The position numbers were made by a program, and so were the translations under genes. Below the pieces are notes generated by a model. It was not told the DNA's origin and searched no databases. It saw nothing but the letters and a program-made list of their open reading frames with translations. 64,000 nt of DNA from Streptomyces sannanensis (GTDB lineage: Bacteria > Actinomycetota > Actinomycetes > Streptomycetales > Streptomycetaceae), in the NCBI RefSeq assembly GCF_039536205.1, contig NZ_BAAAYL010000001.1, positions 4,340,001-4,404,000 on the forward strand, written 5' to 3'. Of this stretch, positions 1-9,875 are shown piece after piece (position 1 is the first letter of the stretch; every line of letters starts with the position of its first letter).

Positions 1-149
1 GCTGAACGCACGCTTCGCACAGCTCCACCCCCCTTAGCCGTCACTTGAGGTGACATATGGTCAATTTGTTGGCCACGACCGGACCTTGCCCGTGCGCAGC
101 CTTGCGGAGGACGATCCTACGTTTGAACCCCCAGGGCACTTCAAGGGTC

Positions 150-830
150 TCACGATGGCATATGCGCCGAGGTGCGATCCCAGTCGTCCGGAAGGGTCGG
201 TACCGGCCACCTGGGGTCGGGCCGCCAGTCCTCCCACCCGTCCGAGAAGGGCGGCCCCCACGACCCGATCACGTCCAGCGCCGCGCGCCCGGCCTCCCGC
301 ACCCGCCGGGCCTGGCCGGGGCCCATCAGCCCCACCCGCTGGGCCTGCGCGAACTCGTCCTCGTCCCGCCACTGCCAGCTGCGGTCGGGGTAGACGGAGA
401 TGTCGAGGAAGTGGTCCTCGGAGTCGATGCCCCCGGGCCAGCGGGTGCGGGGCTCCTCGAGGTTCACGTACCAGCTCCTGAACTGCCAGCCCCCGTCCCA
501 GAAGAGCCACACGGACCACGGTTCGCCGGGCCGGGCGAGCTTCAGCACGCCGCTGCCGAACCAGCGGGAGCGGACCGTGGTGCGCGGGGCGGTGTAACGG
601 GTGGCCAGCGGCTCCTCGTGCACAGGGGTGCCGTCGGCGAGCACCGGCTTCACGCATTCGGTGCCGGGCGCCATCCACACCGCCAGCAGATCGTCCGTGT
701 CCTGGACGACGGTGACGGGGCGACAGATGTGAATCCGGCCATTCCCGCCGGCCGGGACGTTGTCGCGATAACGCCAGAGGATGTGATCCCCTGGCGCCCA
801 GTGCCGCTTCCCCGCTCCCGAATCTGTCAT
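150..830 (-). CDS. DUF402 domain-containing protein
   Basis: A 226-residue cytosolic protein with no signal peptide or membrane segment. The central stretch has the aromatic-rich pattern of the DUF402 (FomD-like) barrel: the motifs WLFWDGGWQFRSWYVNLEEP and DHFLDISVYPD, followed by a conserved DEDE acidic patch. Some members of this fold are nucleoside di/triphosphate hydrolases, but I cannot assign the substrate here. It lies 9 bp downstream of the class II fumarase stop on the same strand, so the two may be co-transcribed. The family call rests on motif recognition, and the function is unknown. Confidence 0.8.
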   Translation of the reverse strand: MTDSGAGKRHWAPGDHILWRYRDNVPAGGNGRIHICRPVTVVQDTDDLLAVWMAPGTECVKPVLADGTPVHEEPLATRYTAPRTTVRSRWFGSGVLKLARPGEPWSVWLFWDGGWQFRSWYVNLEEPRTRWPGGIDSEDHFLDISVYPDRSWQWRDEDEFAQAQRVGLMGPGQARRVREAGRAALDVIGSWGPPFSDGWEDWRPDPRWPVPTLPDDWDRTSAHMPS

Positions 831-839
831 GCGCAGATC

Positions 840-2231
840 TTACGGCCGTGTCATCCGCAGCACGTCGAGTGCTTCGTCGAGCTGCTCGACCGTGAGGTCT
901 CCCCGCTCGACATACCCGGACTCCAGCACCACCTGACGGATCGTCCTGCGTTCGGCGAGGGACTTCTTGGCGACCTTCGCGGCCTCCTCGTAGCCGATGT
1001 ACTTGTTGAGCGGGGTGACGACGGACGGCGACGACTCGGCGTACTCGCGGGCGCGTTCCGCATGGGCCGTGATGCCGTCGACGGTACGGTCCGCCAGCAG
1101 CCGGGAGGCGTTGGCGAGCAGCCGGACCGACTCCAGCAGATTCCTGGCGATGACCGGCAGCATCACATTGAGCTCGAAGTTGCCGGCGGCACCGGCCGCC
1201 GCGACGGTGTGGTCGTTGCCGGTCACCTGGGCGGCGACCATCAGCACCGCCTCGGGGATCACCGGATTGACCTTGCCGGGCATGATGGACGAGCCGGGCT
1301 GGAGGTCGGGAAGGCTGATCTCGGCCAGTCCGGTGCGCGGTCCCGACGCCATCCAGCGCAGATCGTTGGAGATCTTGGTGAGCGAGACCGCGATCGTGCG
1401 GAGCTGCCCGCTGGTCTCGACGAGCCCGTCCCGCGCGCCCTGCGCCTCGAAGTGGTCACGGGCCTCGGTGAGCGGCAGCCCGATGGCGCGGGCGACCTCG
1501 GCGATGACGGCGGCGGAGAAGCCGGGCGGAGTGTTGATGCCGGTGCCGACCGCGGTGCCCCCGAGGGGAAGTTCGGCCAGGCGCGGGAGCGACGCCTGGA
1601 GACGCTCGATTCCGTACCGCACCTGTGCGGCGTACCCGCCGAACTCCTGACCGAGCGTCACCGGGGTCGCGTCCATCAGGTGCGTACGGCCCGACTTGAC
1701 GACGTCCGCGAACTCCGCCGCCTTGCGCTCCAGCGCTGCCGCCAGGTGGTCGAGGGCGGGGATGAGGTCGCGGGTGACGGCCGCGGTCGCGGCGATATGG
1801 ATGGAGGACGGGAAGACGTCGTTGGACGACTGCGAGGCGTTGACGTGGTCGTTGGGGTGGACCTCGACGCCCCGGCCGAGGCGCTCGCTCGCCAGGGTGG
1901 CGAGCACCTCGTTCATGTTCATGTTGGAGGACGTGCCGGAGCCCGTCTGGAAGACGTCCACAGGGAACTGGTCGTCCCAGCGGCCGCCCGCGACCTCCTC
2001 GGCGGCCGCGGCGATGGCGTCCGCCCGTTCCTTGTCCAGTACGCCGAGCTCCGCGTTGACCTTGGCCGCCGCGGCCTTGATACGGGCCAGGGCCTCGATA
2101 TGGGCGCGTTCGAGCCGCTGCCCGGAGATGGGGAAGTTCTCCACCGCGCGCTGCGTCTGGGCCCGCCACTTCGCCGTGGCGGGGACGCGCACCTCACCCA
2201 TCGAGTCGTGTTCGATCCGGTACTCGCTCAT
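840..2231 (-). CDS. fumC: Class II fumarate hydratase FumC
   Basis: 463-residue iron-independent fumarase that interconverts fumarate and L-malate in the TCA cycle. The class II signature [11 protein letters not shown] is present, as are the [13 protein letters not shown] substrate-site loop and the [20 protein letters not shown] segment. Length is typical of bacterial FumC. An upstream in-frame ATG at 2282 exists, but the ATG at 2231 has a strong GAGGAGG ribosome-binding site 5 bp before it and begins with the usual [14 protein letters not shown] start, so 2231 is chosen. A class I fumarase lies about 1.7 kb away on the same strand, an unusual proximity of two unrelated isoenzymes. Confidence 0.96.
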   Translation of the reverse strand: MSEYRIEHDSMGEVRVPATAKWRAQTQRAVENFPISGQRLERAHIEALARIKAAAAKVNAELGVLDKERADAIAAAAEEVAGGRWDDQFPVDVFQTGSGTSSNMNMNEVLATLASERLGRGVEVHPNDHVNASQSSNDVFPSSIHIAATAAVTRDLIPALDHLAAALERKAAEFADVVKSGRTHLMDATPVTLGQEFGGYAAQVRYGIERLQASLPRLAELPLGGTAVGTGINTPPGFSAAVIAEVARAIGLPLTEARDHFEAQGARDGLVETSGQLRTIAVSLTKISNDLRWMASGPRTGLAEISLPDLQPGSSIMPGKVNPVIPEAVLMVAAQVTGNDHTVAAAGAAGNFELNVMLPVIARNLLESVRLLANASRLLADRTVDGITAHAERAREYAESSPSVVTPLNKYIGYEEAAKVAKKSLAERRTIRQVVLESGYVERGDLTVEQLDEALDVLRMTRP

Positions 2232-2335
2232 CAGGTGCCTCCTCAAAAACTTGAGCAAATGTGTTGTTCGATGTGTTCCCAAGGTGCCTTACCCACCAGT
2301 AAATACCGGGGGTAACACCGAACCGGGGAGACGCA

Positions 2336-3859
2336 ATGAAGCGCACCAGGAACAGACTTCGCTGTACATTCGCGGCCGCCGCGGCACTGGCGGCCGCACT
2401 CGGCGGCGTGGCGGCGACGAGTCCCGCACACGCCGCCGATTCACGTGACACCGCAACGTCCGTACCCCTCTCGCCCGAGCTGGAGGCCATCCGCGCGGCA
2501 GAGGCCGCCAAGCTCTACGGCGACCCCGCCGAGCGCCCGCTCGACCAGCGGAAGACCTCGCTCATCTCGCTCGGCGACAGCGAGATCTCCGGCGAGGGCG
2601 TCGGCAACTACGACCCCGCCACCAACACGTCGGCCAACCAGTGCCACCGCTCGCCCGACTCCGCCATCCACCGCACCGGCATCGCCGCCGACGTGACGTA
2701 CAACGTCGCCTGCTCCGGCGCGTACAGCGGCAACATCCGCATCGGCGGCAGCAAGCAGTACGCCGACGAGCTGGTCCAGAGCGACAACCTCGCCGTCAAG
2801 GCCCGCAACACCCGCATCAAGATGGTGCTGCTCGTCGCCGGGGCCAACGACGACCTCCAGTTCGGCCCGGTCATGACCGACTGCGTCACCCGCTGGGTGC
2901 TCAGCCAGGGCACCTGCGAACCCAAGTACGGCCCCGGCTGGCAGGCGCGCGTCGACGCCCTGCGGCCCAAGGTGGAGCAGACCGTGCGCGACCTCCGCAC
3001 GGTCATGCACGACGCCGGCTACGCCGACGGCGATTACAAGCTGGTCGTCATGGGCTATCCCAGCCCCATCGGCCCCGACTTCTACGACAATCCGAGCTTC
3101 CCCGGGAAGCTCCCCGGCGGCTGCGCCGGCTACGACTCCGACGCCAAGTGGGGCCGCAACTACGCCGTACCGGCCTTCGAGCGCGGCATGCGCGCCGCCG
3201 CGAGGAACACCGGGGCGACCTACCTCGACAACTCGCGCCTCTTCCACGGCCACGAGGTGTGCATGGAGGACACCTGGGCGCGGGGCCTCTACCTGGACCT
3301 CGGCGACCACTTCCCGTGGGACGAGAACACCGCACGCCAGTCCTTCCACCCCAACTACCGCGGCCACGGGGCCTTCGCATCCTGTCTGACGCAGCTCTAC
3401 GACTCCGGCCTCAGCGAGGCGAGCTGCGCCGACCCGGCGAGCACGGGCAAGCCCGAGCTGTACCCGCTCGCCTGGGACGACGCGTACAAGCCGCTCAAGA
3501 ACGAGGCGACGGGCACGTGCCTGGACGCCTCCGGTGCCGAGTCCCGCAACAACACCGCCGTGCTCGGCTGGGACTGCCACGGCAGCCGCAACCAGGGCTG
3601 GTGGTACGACTCCGCGCAGAAGTCGGTCCATGTGGAGCTGAGCCACGACCGCTGCCTGGACGTCCCCGGCGCCAGGTACACGGCGGGCACCGCGCTGATC
3701 CTGTGGAACTGCCACGGCGCCGCGAACCAGCAGTTCGTCCGTGACGGCGCGACGATCCGCCCGGCGGCGTCGACCGGTCTGTGTCTGACGCTGGCGTCGG
3801 CGAAGGACCCGGTGAAGCTGCAGCCGTGCACGGGCGCGGCGAACCAGCGTTTCGCGTAA
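2336..3859 (+). CDS. Secreted SGNH/GDSL hydrolase with C-terminal ricin-B lectin domain
   Basis: 507 residues. The N terminus is a classical signal peptide (KRTRNR, hydrophobic Ala-rich core, cleavage near SPAHAADS at about residue 33). Residues of about 70-365 form an SGNH esterase/lipase-like domain with block I LISLGDSEISGEG holding the nucleophile Ser, a GAND block around residue 180, and an FHPNYRGHGAF block with the catalytic His. Residues of about 390-507 are a ricin-type beta-trefoil with three repeats marked by CLD, WDC/WNCHG and NQ motifs, suggesting carbohydrate binding. Likely an extracellular esterase acting on a polysaccharide-associated substrate. Transcribed alone, divergent from fumC, and followed by a strong hairpin terminator. 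Confidence 0.88.
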   Translation: MKRTRNRLRCTFAAAAALAAALGGVAATSPAHAADSRDTATSVPLSPELEAIRAAEAAKLYGDPAERPLDQRKTSLISLGDSEISGEGVGNYDPATNTSANQCHRSPDSAIHRTGIAADVTYNVACSGAYSGNIRIGGSKQYADELVQSDNLAVKARNTRIKMVLLVAGANDDLQFGPVMTDCVTRWVLSQGTCEPKYGPGWQARVDALRPKVEQTVRDLRTVMHDAGYADGDYKLVVMGYPSPIGPDFYDNPSFPGKLPGGCAGYDSDAKWGRNYAVPAFERGMRAAARNTGATYLDNSRLFHGHEVCMEDTWARGLYLDLGDHFPWDENTARQSFHPNYRGHGAFASCLTQLYDSGLSEASCADPASTGKPELYPLAWDDAYKPLKNEATGTCLDASGAESRNNTAVLGWDCHGSRNQGWWYDSAQKSVHVELSHDRCLDVPGARYTAGTALILWNCHGAANQQFVRDGATIRPAASTGLCLTLASAKDPVKLQPCTGAANQRFA

Positions 3860-3866
3860 GCACGAA

Positions 3867-3897
3867 CGCCGCCCCCTCCGCGTCGGAGGGGGCGGCG
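3867..3897. terminator. Bidirectional intrinsic terminator between SGNH hydrolase and class I fumarase
   Basis: A perfect 14-bp GC-rich stem (3867-3880 paired with 3884-3897) with a 3-nt CGT loop starts 7 bp after the SGNH hydrolase stop. It sits in the gap before the stop of the convergent class I fumarase gene, so it can serve both transcripts. There is no U-tract, as is usual in Streptomyces. Confidence 0.85.
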
Positions 3898-3963
3898 CTC
3901 ATGCGTCAGTACGCCTCAGGCCGGGCCGGGCCGCGGACCGGGCAAACCTTTCCGGCCACGGCA

Positions 3964-5640
3964 CTAGGCGAGGCCGGGGCCGCGCACAGGGATGGTGGTG
4001 AACGTCGGGGCGGGGGGTTCCTGCGAGCTGAAGAAGTCGTTGCCCTTGTCGTCCACGACGATGAACGCCGGGAAGTCCTCGACCTCGATCTTCCAGACGG
4101 CCTCCATGCCGAGCTCCTCGTACTCGACGACCTCGACCTTCTTGATGCAGTCCTGGGCGAGGCGGGCCGCCGGGCCGCCGATGGAGCCCAGGTAGAAGCC
4201 GCCGTGCGTACCGCACGCGTCGGTGACCTGCTTGGAGCGGTTGCCCTTGGCCAGCATGACCATGGACCCGCCCGCGGCCTGGAACCGGTCGACGTAGGAG
4301 TCCATGCGGCCGGCCGTCGTCGGGCCGAAGGAGCCGGAGGCGTAGCCCTCCGGGGTCTTCGCCGGGCCCGCGTAGTAGACCGGGTGGTCCTTGAGGTACT
4401 GCGGCATCTCCTCGCCCGCGTCCAGGCGCTCCTTGATCTTGGCGTGCGCGATGTCGCGCGCCACGACCAGCGGGCCGGTGAGGGAGAGACGCGTCTTGAC
4501 CGGGTACCTGGTCAGCTCGGCGAGGATCCGCTCCATCGGCTGGTTGAGGTCGATCTTGACGACGTCCCCGTCGGAGAGATGCTCCTCCGTGGTGTCCGGC
4601 AGGAAGCGCGCCGGGTCCTTCTCCAGCTGCTCCAGGAAGACACCCTCGGGCGTGATCTTCGCCAGGGCCTGGCGGTCGGCCGAACACGACACGGCGATCG
4701 CCACCGGGCAGGACGCGCCGTGCCGCGGGAGGCGGACGACCCGCACGTCGTGGCAGAAGTACTTGCCGCCGAACTGTGCGCCGATGCCGATCTTCTGGGT
4801 CAGCTCGAAGACCTTCTCCTCCAGCTCCTTGTCACGGAAGCCGTGGCCGAGAGGGGAGCCCTCGGTGGGCAGCTCGTCGAGGTAGTGCGCGGAAGCGTAC
4901 TTCGCGGTCTTCAGGGCGTACTCGGCGGACGTACCGCCGACGACGATCGCCAGGTGGTACGGCGGACAGGCGGCCGTGCCCAGCGAGCGGATCTTCTCCT
5001 CCAGGAACTTCATCATGGAGGCCTCGTTCAGGACCGCCTTGGTCTCCTGGAAGAGGAAGGACTTGTTGGCGGAGCCGCCGCCCTTCGCCATGAAGAGGAA
5101 CTTGTACGCGCCGCCGTCGGTGGCGTACAGCTCGATCTGCGCGGGCAGGTTCGAGCCGGTGTTCTTCTCCTCCCACATGGTGAGGGGGGCCATCTGCGAG
5201 TAGCGCAGGTTCAGCTCGGTATACGCGTCGTAGATGCCGCGCGAGAGGGCTGCCTCGTCGCCGCCCTCGGTGAGGACGTTCTGGCCGCGCTTGCCCATCA
5301 CGATCGCGGTGCCGGTGTCCTGGCACATCGGCAGCACGCCGGCCGCGGCGATGTTCGCGTTCTTCAGCAGGTCGAGGGCGACGAACTTGTCGTTCGAGGA
5401 CGCCTCGGGGTCGTCGATGATCTTGCGGAGCTGGGCAAGGTGCGCGGGGCGCAGATAGTGCGAGATGTCGTGCATCGCCTCCGCGGCGAGCTTGCGCAGC
5501 GCCTCGGGCTCGACCTTGAGGAAGGTGCGGCCGTCCGCCTCGAAGGTGGAGACACCTTCGGCGGTCACCAGGCGGTAGGGCGTGGTGTCCTCTCCCAGCG
5601 GGAGCAGATCGGAGTACGCAAACTCTGGCATTACGGCCAT
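3964..5640 (-). CDS. Class I (iron-sulfur) fumarate hydratase
   Basis: 558-residue fumarase of the [4Fe-4S], FumA/FumB-like two-domain type. Cysteine motifs expected to ligate the cluster are visible in [10 protein letters not shown], in [20 protein letters not shown] and in [20 protein letters not shown]. The C-terminal swivel domain contains [13 protein letters not shown] and [16 protein letters not shown]. Length is normal. Two starts are possible, ATG at 5640 or ATG at 5631 ([15 protein letters not shown]); the first is reported. Catalyses the same reaction as the FumC at 840-2231, but is expected to be oxygen- and iron-sensitive, so the pair could be used under different iron or redox conditions (inference). 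Confidence 0.95.
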   Translation of the reverse strand: MAVMPEFAYSDLLPLGEDTTPYRLVTAEGVSTFEADGRTFLKVEPEALRKLAAEAMHDISHYLRPAHLAQLRKIIDDPEASSNDKFVALDLLKNANIAAAGVLPMCQDTGTAIVMGKRGQNVLTEGGDEAALSRGIYDAYTELNLRYSQMAPLTMWEEKNTGSNLPAQIELYATDGGAYKFLFMAKGGGSANKSFLFQETKAVLNEASMMKFLEEKIRSLGTAACPPYHLAIVVGGTSAEYALKTAKYASAHYLDELPTEGSPLGHGFRDKELEEKVFELTQKIGIGAQFGGKYFCHDVRVVRLPRHGASCPVAIAVSCSADRQALAKITPEGVFLEQLEKDPARFLPDTTEEHLSDGDVVKIDLNQPMERILAELTRYPVKTRLSLTGPLVVARDIAHAKIKERLDAGEEMPQYLKDHPVYYAGPAKTPEGYASGSFGPTTAGRMDSYVDRFQAAGGSMVMLAKGNRSKQVTDACGTHGGFYLGSIGGPAARLAQDCIKKVEVVEYEELGMEAVWKIEVEDFPAFIVVDDKGNDFFSSQEPPAPTFTTIPVRGPGLA

Positions 5641-5838
5641 TCCTCACTCGGCAGACGGCGGCTGCGCCTCCATCGGCGCAGCGTCCCAAGCCTAGAACGC
5701 GGCGGGGGGTGCCGGTTCTGTGAGGTAAGGCTCAGTTCCTGGGAGGTGTGTCCGTATCGGCCGAATCGACGCCCGATAAAGTGTGGACGCCCCGGTCTGG
5801 ACTAGTCGCGATCTATCGCGTTTCGCTACGCTGCTGCC

Positions 5839-6459
5839 GTGGACCTCCAAAAGCACGAACTGCGTGCCTCAGACGCCGACCGGGACCGGATCGCCGACAT
5901 CCTGCGGGACGCCATGGCCGAGGGCCGGCTCACCGCGCAGGAGCATGCGGACCGCATCGACGCCGTCTACCGTGCCAGGACCGTGGGTGAGCTGGAGCCC
6001 CTGGTCCGGGACCTGCCCGCGGTCCGCCGCGCGGCTCCCGCCCCGGCTCCGCTGGACGAGCAGCCCGTCCCCGGTGTCGTGGAGAAGCTGATCGCCGTCT
6101 TCTCCAGCACGACCCGCCGGGGCCGTTGGCGGGTCGGTGCGCGGACCCACGCCTTCTCGCTCTTCGGCAGCGTCGAGATCGACCTCACCGAGGCGCTGTT
6201 CGAGCAGCGGCTGACCGTGATCAACGCGACCTCGGTCTTCGGCAGCGTCGACGTCAGGGTCCCGGAGAACATCACGCTGCGCGGCAACGGCACCGGCGTC
6301 TTCGGCAGCGTCGAGGTCAGAGCACTGGAGGCGGCGGATCCGGAGGCCCCGGTCGTGGTGGTGAACGGCTACGCGGTCTTCGGCAGCGTCGAGGCCCGGC
6401 CGAAACGCGGCAAGTGGGTCCAGGACCTCCGGGACAGGCTGCGCAAGGAGTTCGGCTGA
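5839..6459 (+). CDS. DUF1707 protein with LiaF-like C-terminal repeat domain
   Basis: 206 residues with a GTG start. Residues 4-55 are a DUF1707 domain (RASDADRDRIADILRDAMAE, RLTAQEHADRIDAVYRARTV). The rest is a beta-rich region resembling the C-terminal part of LiaF-type cell-envelope stress proteins. It contains four repeats of the motif FGSVE/FGSVD (FGSVEI, FGSVDV, FGSVEV, FGSVEA), visible in DNA as recurrent ttcggcagcgtcga blocks. No transmembrane segment is seen, so it is probably a cytoplasmic or membrane-peripheral regulator. Function not established. Confidence 0.85.
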   Translation: MDLQKHELRASDADRDRIADILRDAMAEGRLTAQEHADRIDAVYRARTVGELEPLVRDLPAVRRAAPAPAPLDEQPVPGVVEKLIAVFSSTTRRGRWRVGARTHAFSLFGSVEIDLTEALFEQRLTVINATSVFGSVDVRVPENITLRGNGTGVFGSVEVRALEAADPEAPVVVVNGYAVFGSVEARPKRGKWVQDLRDRLRKEFG

Positions 6460-6613
6460 CGCACCCGGGCGCCCGGGACGGCACCGGGTGGCGCGGGGTG
6501 GCACAGGGTCATGGACCGCGGCGGTGCCGCGAACTCAGTGCATAGGCGCGCGCGCAGCGGGTAGGGAAGGCTGCATCGCCTCCCACACGCGAAGCCGTCG
6601 TCAGGAGTAGACC

Positions 6614-6994
6614 GTGCTGTACCCGCCGCACCAGCCCCTCCAGGCCGCCGCCATTCCGCCGCAGCGCGGCCCAGCCGGGCCTGCCCGCGAGGACGAGTCG
6701 GGTCCCTGGCACACGGAGGCGGTGTGCCGCCGTGACGAGGCCGGACTGTTCTTCGCGCCGTCCAAGGAGCCCACGGCCGCACGGCTGTCCCGGGAGGAGG
6801 CGGCGAAGCGGGTCTGCGCGCGCTGCCCCGTAGTGATCGAGTGTCGCGAGCACGCGCTGCTCCAGCCCGAGCCGTACGGCGTGTGGGGCGGGCTGACCGC
6901 GGCGGAGCGCCGGGTGGTGCTGGCACGCCGCAGGCGCCGGGAGATGGAGCTCAAGAAGGCCGCCTCGGCGCCCCGCATCGCCGCGGCCGGCTGA
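6614..6994 (+). CDS. WhiB-family iron-sulfur transcriptional regulator
   Basis: 126-residue WhiB-like (Wbl) protein. Four cysteines expected to bind a [4Fe-4S] cluster are present: one in EAVCRRDE, two in RVCARCPV (CxxC), and one in VIECREHA. The GVWGGLTAAERR turn and a basic tail (RRRRREMELKK) match the family DNA- and sigma-binding end. There is a Pro/Ala-rich extension of about 35 residues before the cluster domain. Wbl proteins control development and redox responses in actinobacteria; the target of this one is unknown. It is monocistronic, with a terminator hairpin at 7026-7067. Confidence 0.93.
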   Translation: MLYPPHQPLQAAAIPPQRGPAGPAREDESGPWHTEAVCRRDEAGLFFAPSKEPTAARLSREEAAKRVCARCPVVIECREHALLQPEPYGVWGGLTAAERRVVLARRRRREMELKKAASAPRIAAAG

Positions 6995-7025
6995 CGCGCC
7001 GGCGTCCGGGAGTCGAGACCTACGC

Positions 7026-7067
7026 GGAAGAGGGCGCTCCCGCCGCACAACAGGAGCGCCCTCTTCC
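7026..7067. terminator. Terminator between whiB-like gene and glpX
   Basis: Perfect 15-bp stem (7026-7040 with 7053-7067) and a 12-nt loop in the 93-bp gap between two convergent genes, so probably bidirectional. Confidence 0.85.
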
Positions 7068-7087
7068 ACGTACGCGGACTGCCTCGC

Positions 7088-8119
7088 CTACTGCGCCCGG
7101 TCGAAGTCGATCGCGCTGTACGCGCGCAGCTTCGACAGCCGGTGCGTGGAGTCGATCTGGCGGATGGTGCCGGACTTGGAGCGCATGACCAGGGACTGCG
7201 TGGTGGCCGTCTCCGAGCGGTAGCGGACACCGCGCAGCAGCTCGCCGTCCGTGATGCCGGTGGCCACGAAGAACACGTTGTCGCCGCTGACCAGGTCGTT
7301 CGTGGACAGGACCCGGTCCAGGTCGTGGCCGGCGTCGAGCGCGCGCTGCCGCTCCGCCTCGTCCTTGGGCCACAGCTTGCCCTGGATCACACCGCCCAGG
7401 CACTTGATGGCGCAGGCCGAGATGATGCCCTCGGGCGTGCCGCCGACGCCGAGCAGCAGGTCGACGCCGGTGCCCTCCTTGACGGCCATGATCGAGCCGG
7501 CGACGTCGCCGTCGGTGATGAACTTGATCCGGGCGCCGGTCTCGCGGATCTCCTTGACGATGCCCTCGTGGCGCGGGCGGTCGAGGATGACGACCGTGAC
7601 GTCCTCGGGGGAGGAGTGCTTGGCCTTGGCGACCCGGCGGATGTTGACGGAGACGGGGGCGTTGATGTCGACGAAGTCGGCGGCCTCCGGGCCGGTGACC
7701 AGCTTGTCCATGTAGAACACCGCGGACGGGTCGAACATGGTGCCGCGGTCGGCGGCGGCCAGGACCGCGATGGCGTTCGGCATGCCCTTGGCGGTGAGCG
7801 TGGTGCCGTCGATCGGGTCCACCGCGATGTCGCACTCGGCGCCGGTGCCGTCGCCGATGTGCTCCCCGTTGAAGAGCATCGGGGCTTCGTCCTTCTCGCC
7901 CTCGCCGATGACGACGATGCCGTTCATCGACACGGTGTGGACGAGGGTGCGCATCGCCTTGACCGCGGCGCCGTCGGCGCCGTTCTTGTCGCCGCGGCCG
8001 ACCCACCGGCCGGCGGCCATCGCTGCGGCCTCGGTGACCCGGACGAGCTCCAGGGCCAGGTTACGGTCGGGGGCCTCGGGAGAGACCTCGAGTGCGGACG
8101 GAAGATGATGCTCGGTCAT
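7088..8119 (-). CDS. glpX: Class II fructose-1,6-bisphosphatase GlpX
   Basis: 343-residue class II fructose-1,6-bisphosphatase, a gluconeogenic enzyme that removes the C1 phosphate of fructose 1,6-bisphosphate. The metal/phosphate motif DPIDGTTL lies at about residue 100, with the [11 protein letters not shown] motif before it and [17 protein letters not shown] later. Length and motif order are typical of actinobacterial GlpX. It is divergent from the DUF4245 gene and convergent with the WhiB-like gene. Confidence 0.96.
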   Translation of the reverse strand: MTEHHLPSALEVSPEAPDRNLALELVRVTEAAAMAAGRWVGRGDKNGADGAAVKAMRTLVHTVSMNGIVVIGEGEKDEAPMLFNGEHIGDGTGAECDIAVDPIDGTTLTAKGMPNAIAVLAAADRGTMFDPSAVFYMDKLVTGPEAADFVDINAPVSVNIRRVAKAKHSSPEDVTVVILDRPRHEGIVKEIRETGARIKFITDGDVAGSIMAVKEGTGVDLLLGVGGTPEGIISACAIKCLGGVIQGKLWPKDEAERQRALDAGHDLDRVLSTNDLVSGDNVFFVATGITDGELLRGVRYRSETATTQSLVMRSKSGTIRQIDSTHRLSKLRAYSAIDFDRAQ

Positions 8120-8247
8120 CGGAGCGCACCTTTCTGTACGGCGACGGCCGGATAAGCGAGGGTTCCCCCAGACTCTATCGGTAGGTTGACATTTTGAGCA
8201 GTGGGGGTCACGTATGAGCGGCGCTATGACCTGAGAACATAGGGGGC

Positions 8248-8772
8248 GTGGCAGGCAAGCGAGGCAACAAGACGGTACGCAACATGATCCTCTCGTTGGC
8301 GGCGGTGGCCCCCGTCGTCGCGGTGGTCTACATGTTCACTCCGCACGACGGAACGGCCGATCCGCTGAAGGCGGTCGACTACCGGGTCGAGCTCCAGACG
8401 GCCCGGCGCGCGGCGCCGTACCCGGTGGCCGCGCCCGTGGGACTCCCGGACGGCTGGAAGGCCACCTCGGTCTCGTACGACGGTGCCGGGGGCAACGCCT
8501 GGCACCTCGGCTTCCTGAGCCCGGAAGGCCGGTACGTGGCGGTGGAGCAGTCCACGGCGCCCGCGAAGAAGTTCATCTCCTCGGTCAGCCAGCAGGCCAC
8601 GAAGACGGACGAGACCCAACAGGTGAAGGGTGTCGCCTGGGAGCGCTGGGAGGGCTCGAAGTACGACGCGCTGGTCCGGCAGGACAAGGGCTCCACCACG
8701 GTGGTGACCGGTACGGCACCGTACGAGCAGCTGGCGCAGATGGCCGCGGCGCTGGAGTCGAAGCAGCGCTAG
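8248..8772 (+). CDS. DUF4245 domain-containing membrane-anchored protein
   Basis: 174 residues with a GTG start. Basic N terminus ([11 protein letters not shown]) followed by one hydrophobic helix ([18 protein letters not shown], residues 12-30), then an extracytoplasmic domain containing the DUF4245 pattern [33 protein letters not shown] and [12 protein letters not shown]. Probably tethered to the outer face of the cytoplasmic membrane. Biochemical role unknown. It is commonly found beside glpX in Streptomyces (from memory), but the link may be positional only. Confidence 0.85.
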   Translation: MAGKRGNKTVRNMILSLAAVAPVVAVVYMFTPHDGTADPLKAVDYRVELQTARRAAPYPVAAPVGLPDGWKATSVSYDGAGGNAWHLGFLSPEGRYVAVEQSTAPAKKFISSVSQQATKTDETQQVKGVAWERWEGSKYDALVRQDKGSTTVVTGTAPYEQLAQMAAALESKQR

Positions 8773-8807
8773 CCCCTTACGGCCGGGAACTTCCGGCCCT
8801 GAACGGC

Positions 8808-8843
8808 CGAGGCCGCCGCACCCGGACGGGTGCGGCGGCCTCG
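8808..8843. terminator. Terminator after DUF4245 gene
   Basis: 16-bp perfect stem (8808-8823 with 8828-8843) and a 4-nt GGAC loop, 36 bp after the DUF4245 stop codon. It also marks the left edge of the tandem repeat block that begins at 8862. Confidence 0.8.
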
Positions 8844-8861
8844 CTGCGCGCGTACCGCTCG

Positions 8862-9229
8862 GACGGTGGTGACGACGTCGTCGTACGCCAGGCGCGGGCT
8901 GCGCGGACTGTGCTGTCCCGGGGGGTGACCCCCGGACCCCCGGCAGGGGGTGGTCCGGCGTACCGCTCGGACGGTGGTGACGATGTCGTCGTATGCCGGG
9001 CGCGGGCTGCGCGGACTGTGCTGTTTCGGGGGGTGACCCCCGGACCCCCGGCAGGGGGTGGTCCGGCGTTCGCTCAGACGGTGGTGACGACGTCGTCGTA
9101 CGCCAGGCGCGGGCTGCGCGGACTGTGCTGTCCCGGGGGGTGACCCCCGGACCCCCGGCAGGGGGTGGTCCCGCGTTCGCTCAGACGGTGGTGACGACGT
9201 CGTCGTACGCCAGGCGCGGGCTGCGCGGG
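8862..9229. repeat. Three tandem 107-108-bp copies of the 3' end of the downstream nitroreductase gene
   Basis: Units start at 8862, 8970 and 9077, with a fourth partial unit at 9184 that is the true 3' end of the nitroreductase gene (periods 108, 107, 107). Each unit has about 47 bp matching the last 15 codons of that gene (encoding RSPRLAYDDVVTTV on the minus strand), then about 60 bp of G/C-rich sequence with the self-complementary core gggggtgacccccgg. Unit 3 keeps the stop codon (tca on the plus strand), whereas units 1 and 2 have TCG at that site. Unit 2 also has a few substitutions (gatgtcgtcgtatgccggg, tgtttcgg). The block looks like repeated duplication of gene tail plus terminator. 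Confidence 0.92.
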
Positions 9230-9771
9230 AACCAGGCGTCCTCGCCGGGCTTGCCGATGTTGACGACCATCAGCGGGGTGTGGTCGTCGTCCAGGAACTC
9301 CTTCTGGACGCCGGCGAAGTCGAGGCCGGTCATCGGGCCGGCGGCCAGGCCGGCGGCGCGGATGCCGATGATGAAGTACGCGGCCTGGAGGGCGGCGTTC
9401 ATCGCGGCGGACTGCTCACGGACCGGGCGCTCCGAGAAGAACATGTCCTTGGCCTGCGGGAAGTGCGGGAGCAGCTGCGGCAGCTCCTCGTGGAACTCGT
9501 TGTCCGCGGCGAGGATCGCGACCAGCGGGGCGGTGGCGGTCTTGGCCGCGTTGCCCTCGGCCATGTGCTTGACGAGGCGCTCACGGGCCTCGGCGGAGCG
9601 GACCAGGACGACGCGCAGCGGCGTCTGGTTGAAGGCGGTCGGGCCGTACTTGACCAGGTCGTAGATCGCCTGCACCTGCTCCTCGGTCACCGGCTCGTCG
9701 GTGAACGTGTTGGCGGTGCGGGCCTCGCGGAAGAGGAGGTCCTGGGCAGCGGGGTCAAGAGCGAGGGTCAT
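9181..9771 (-). CDS. Malonic semialdehyde reductase-type nitroreductase (RutE/HadB-like)
   Basis: 196-residue flavin-dependent protein of the nitroreductase superfamily. The motifs TANTFTDEPVTEEQ, LVKYGPTAFNQTPLRVVLV and AALQAAYFIIGIRAAGLAAGP match the malonic semialdehyde reductase (RutE) subfamily, which reduces malonic semialdehyde to 3-hydroxypropionate with NAD(P)H. Substrate is inferred from subfamily only. The final codons are duplicated three times immediately downstream. Confidence 0.87.
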   Translation of the reverse strand: MTLALDPAAQDLLFREARTANTFTDEPVTEEQVQAIYDLVKYGPTAFNQTPLRVVLVRSAEARERLVKHMAEGNAAKTATAPLVAILAADNEFHEELPQLLPHFPQAKDMFFSERPVREQSAAMNAALQAAYFIIGIRAAGLAAGPMTGLDFAGVQKEFLDDDHTPLMVVNIGKPGEDAWFPRSPRLAYDDVVTTV

Positions 9772-9875
9772 GCTGGCGTACCTTCCGGGACGTGCAGGGG
9801 ATCTTGCGATGTCCCCAACCGTACACGGGTACGTTAAATTTCAACTAACTGTCCGTTGTGACCAGCCTCACATGA

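Noticed and set aside
57..2315. 752-codon plus-strand frame over the DUF402 and fumC genes
   Set aside because: Antisense shadow of two recognised genes; low-complexity composition and no ribosome-binding site.
8862..9229. Possible CRISPR array
   Set aside because: Direct tandem copies of 107 bp with no unique spacers and with homology to the adjacent gene end; no cas genes in the window.
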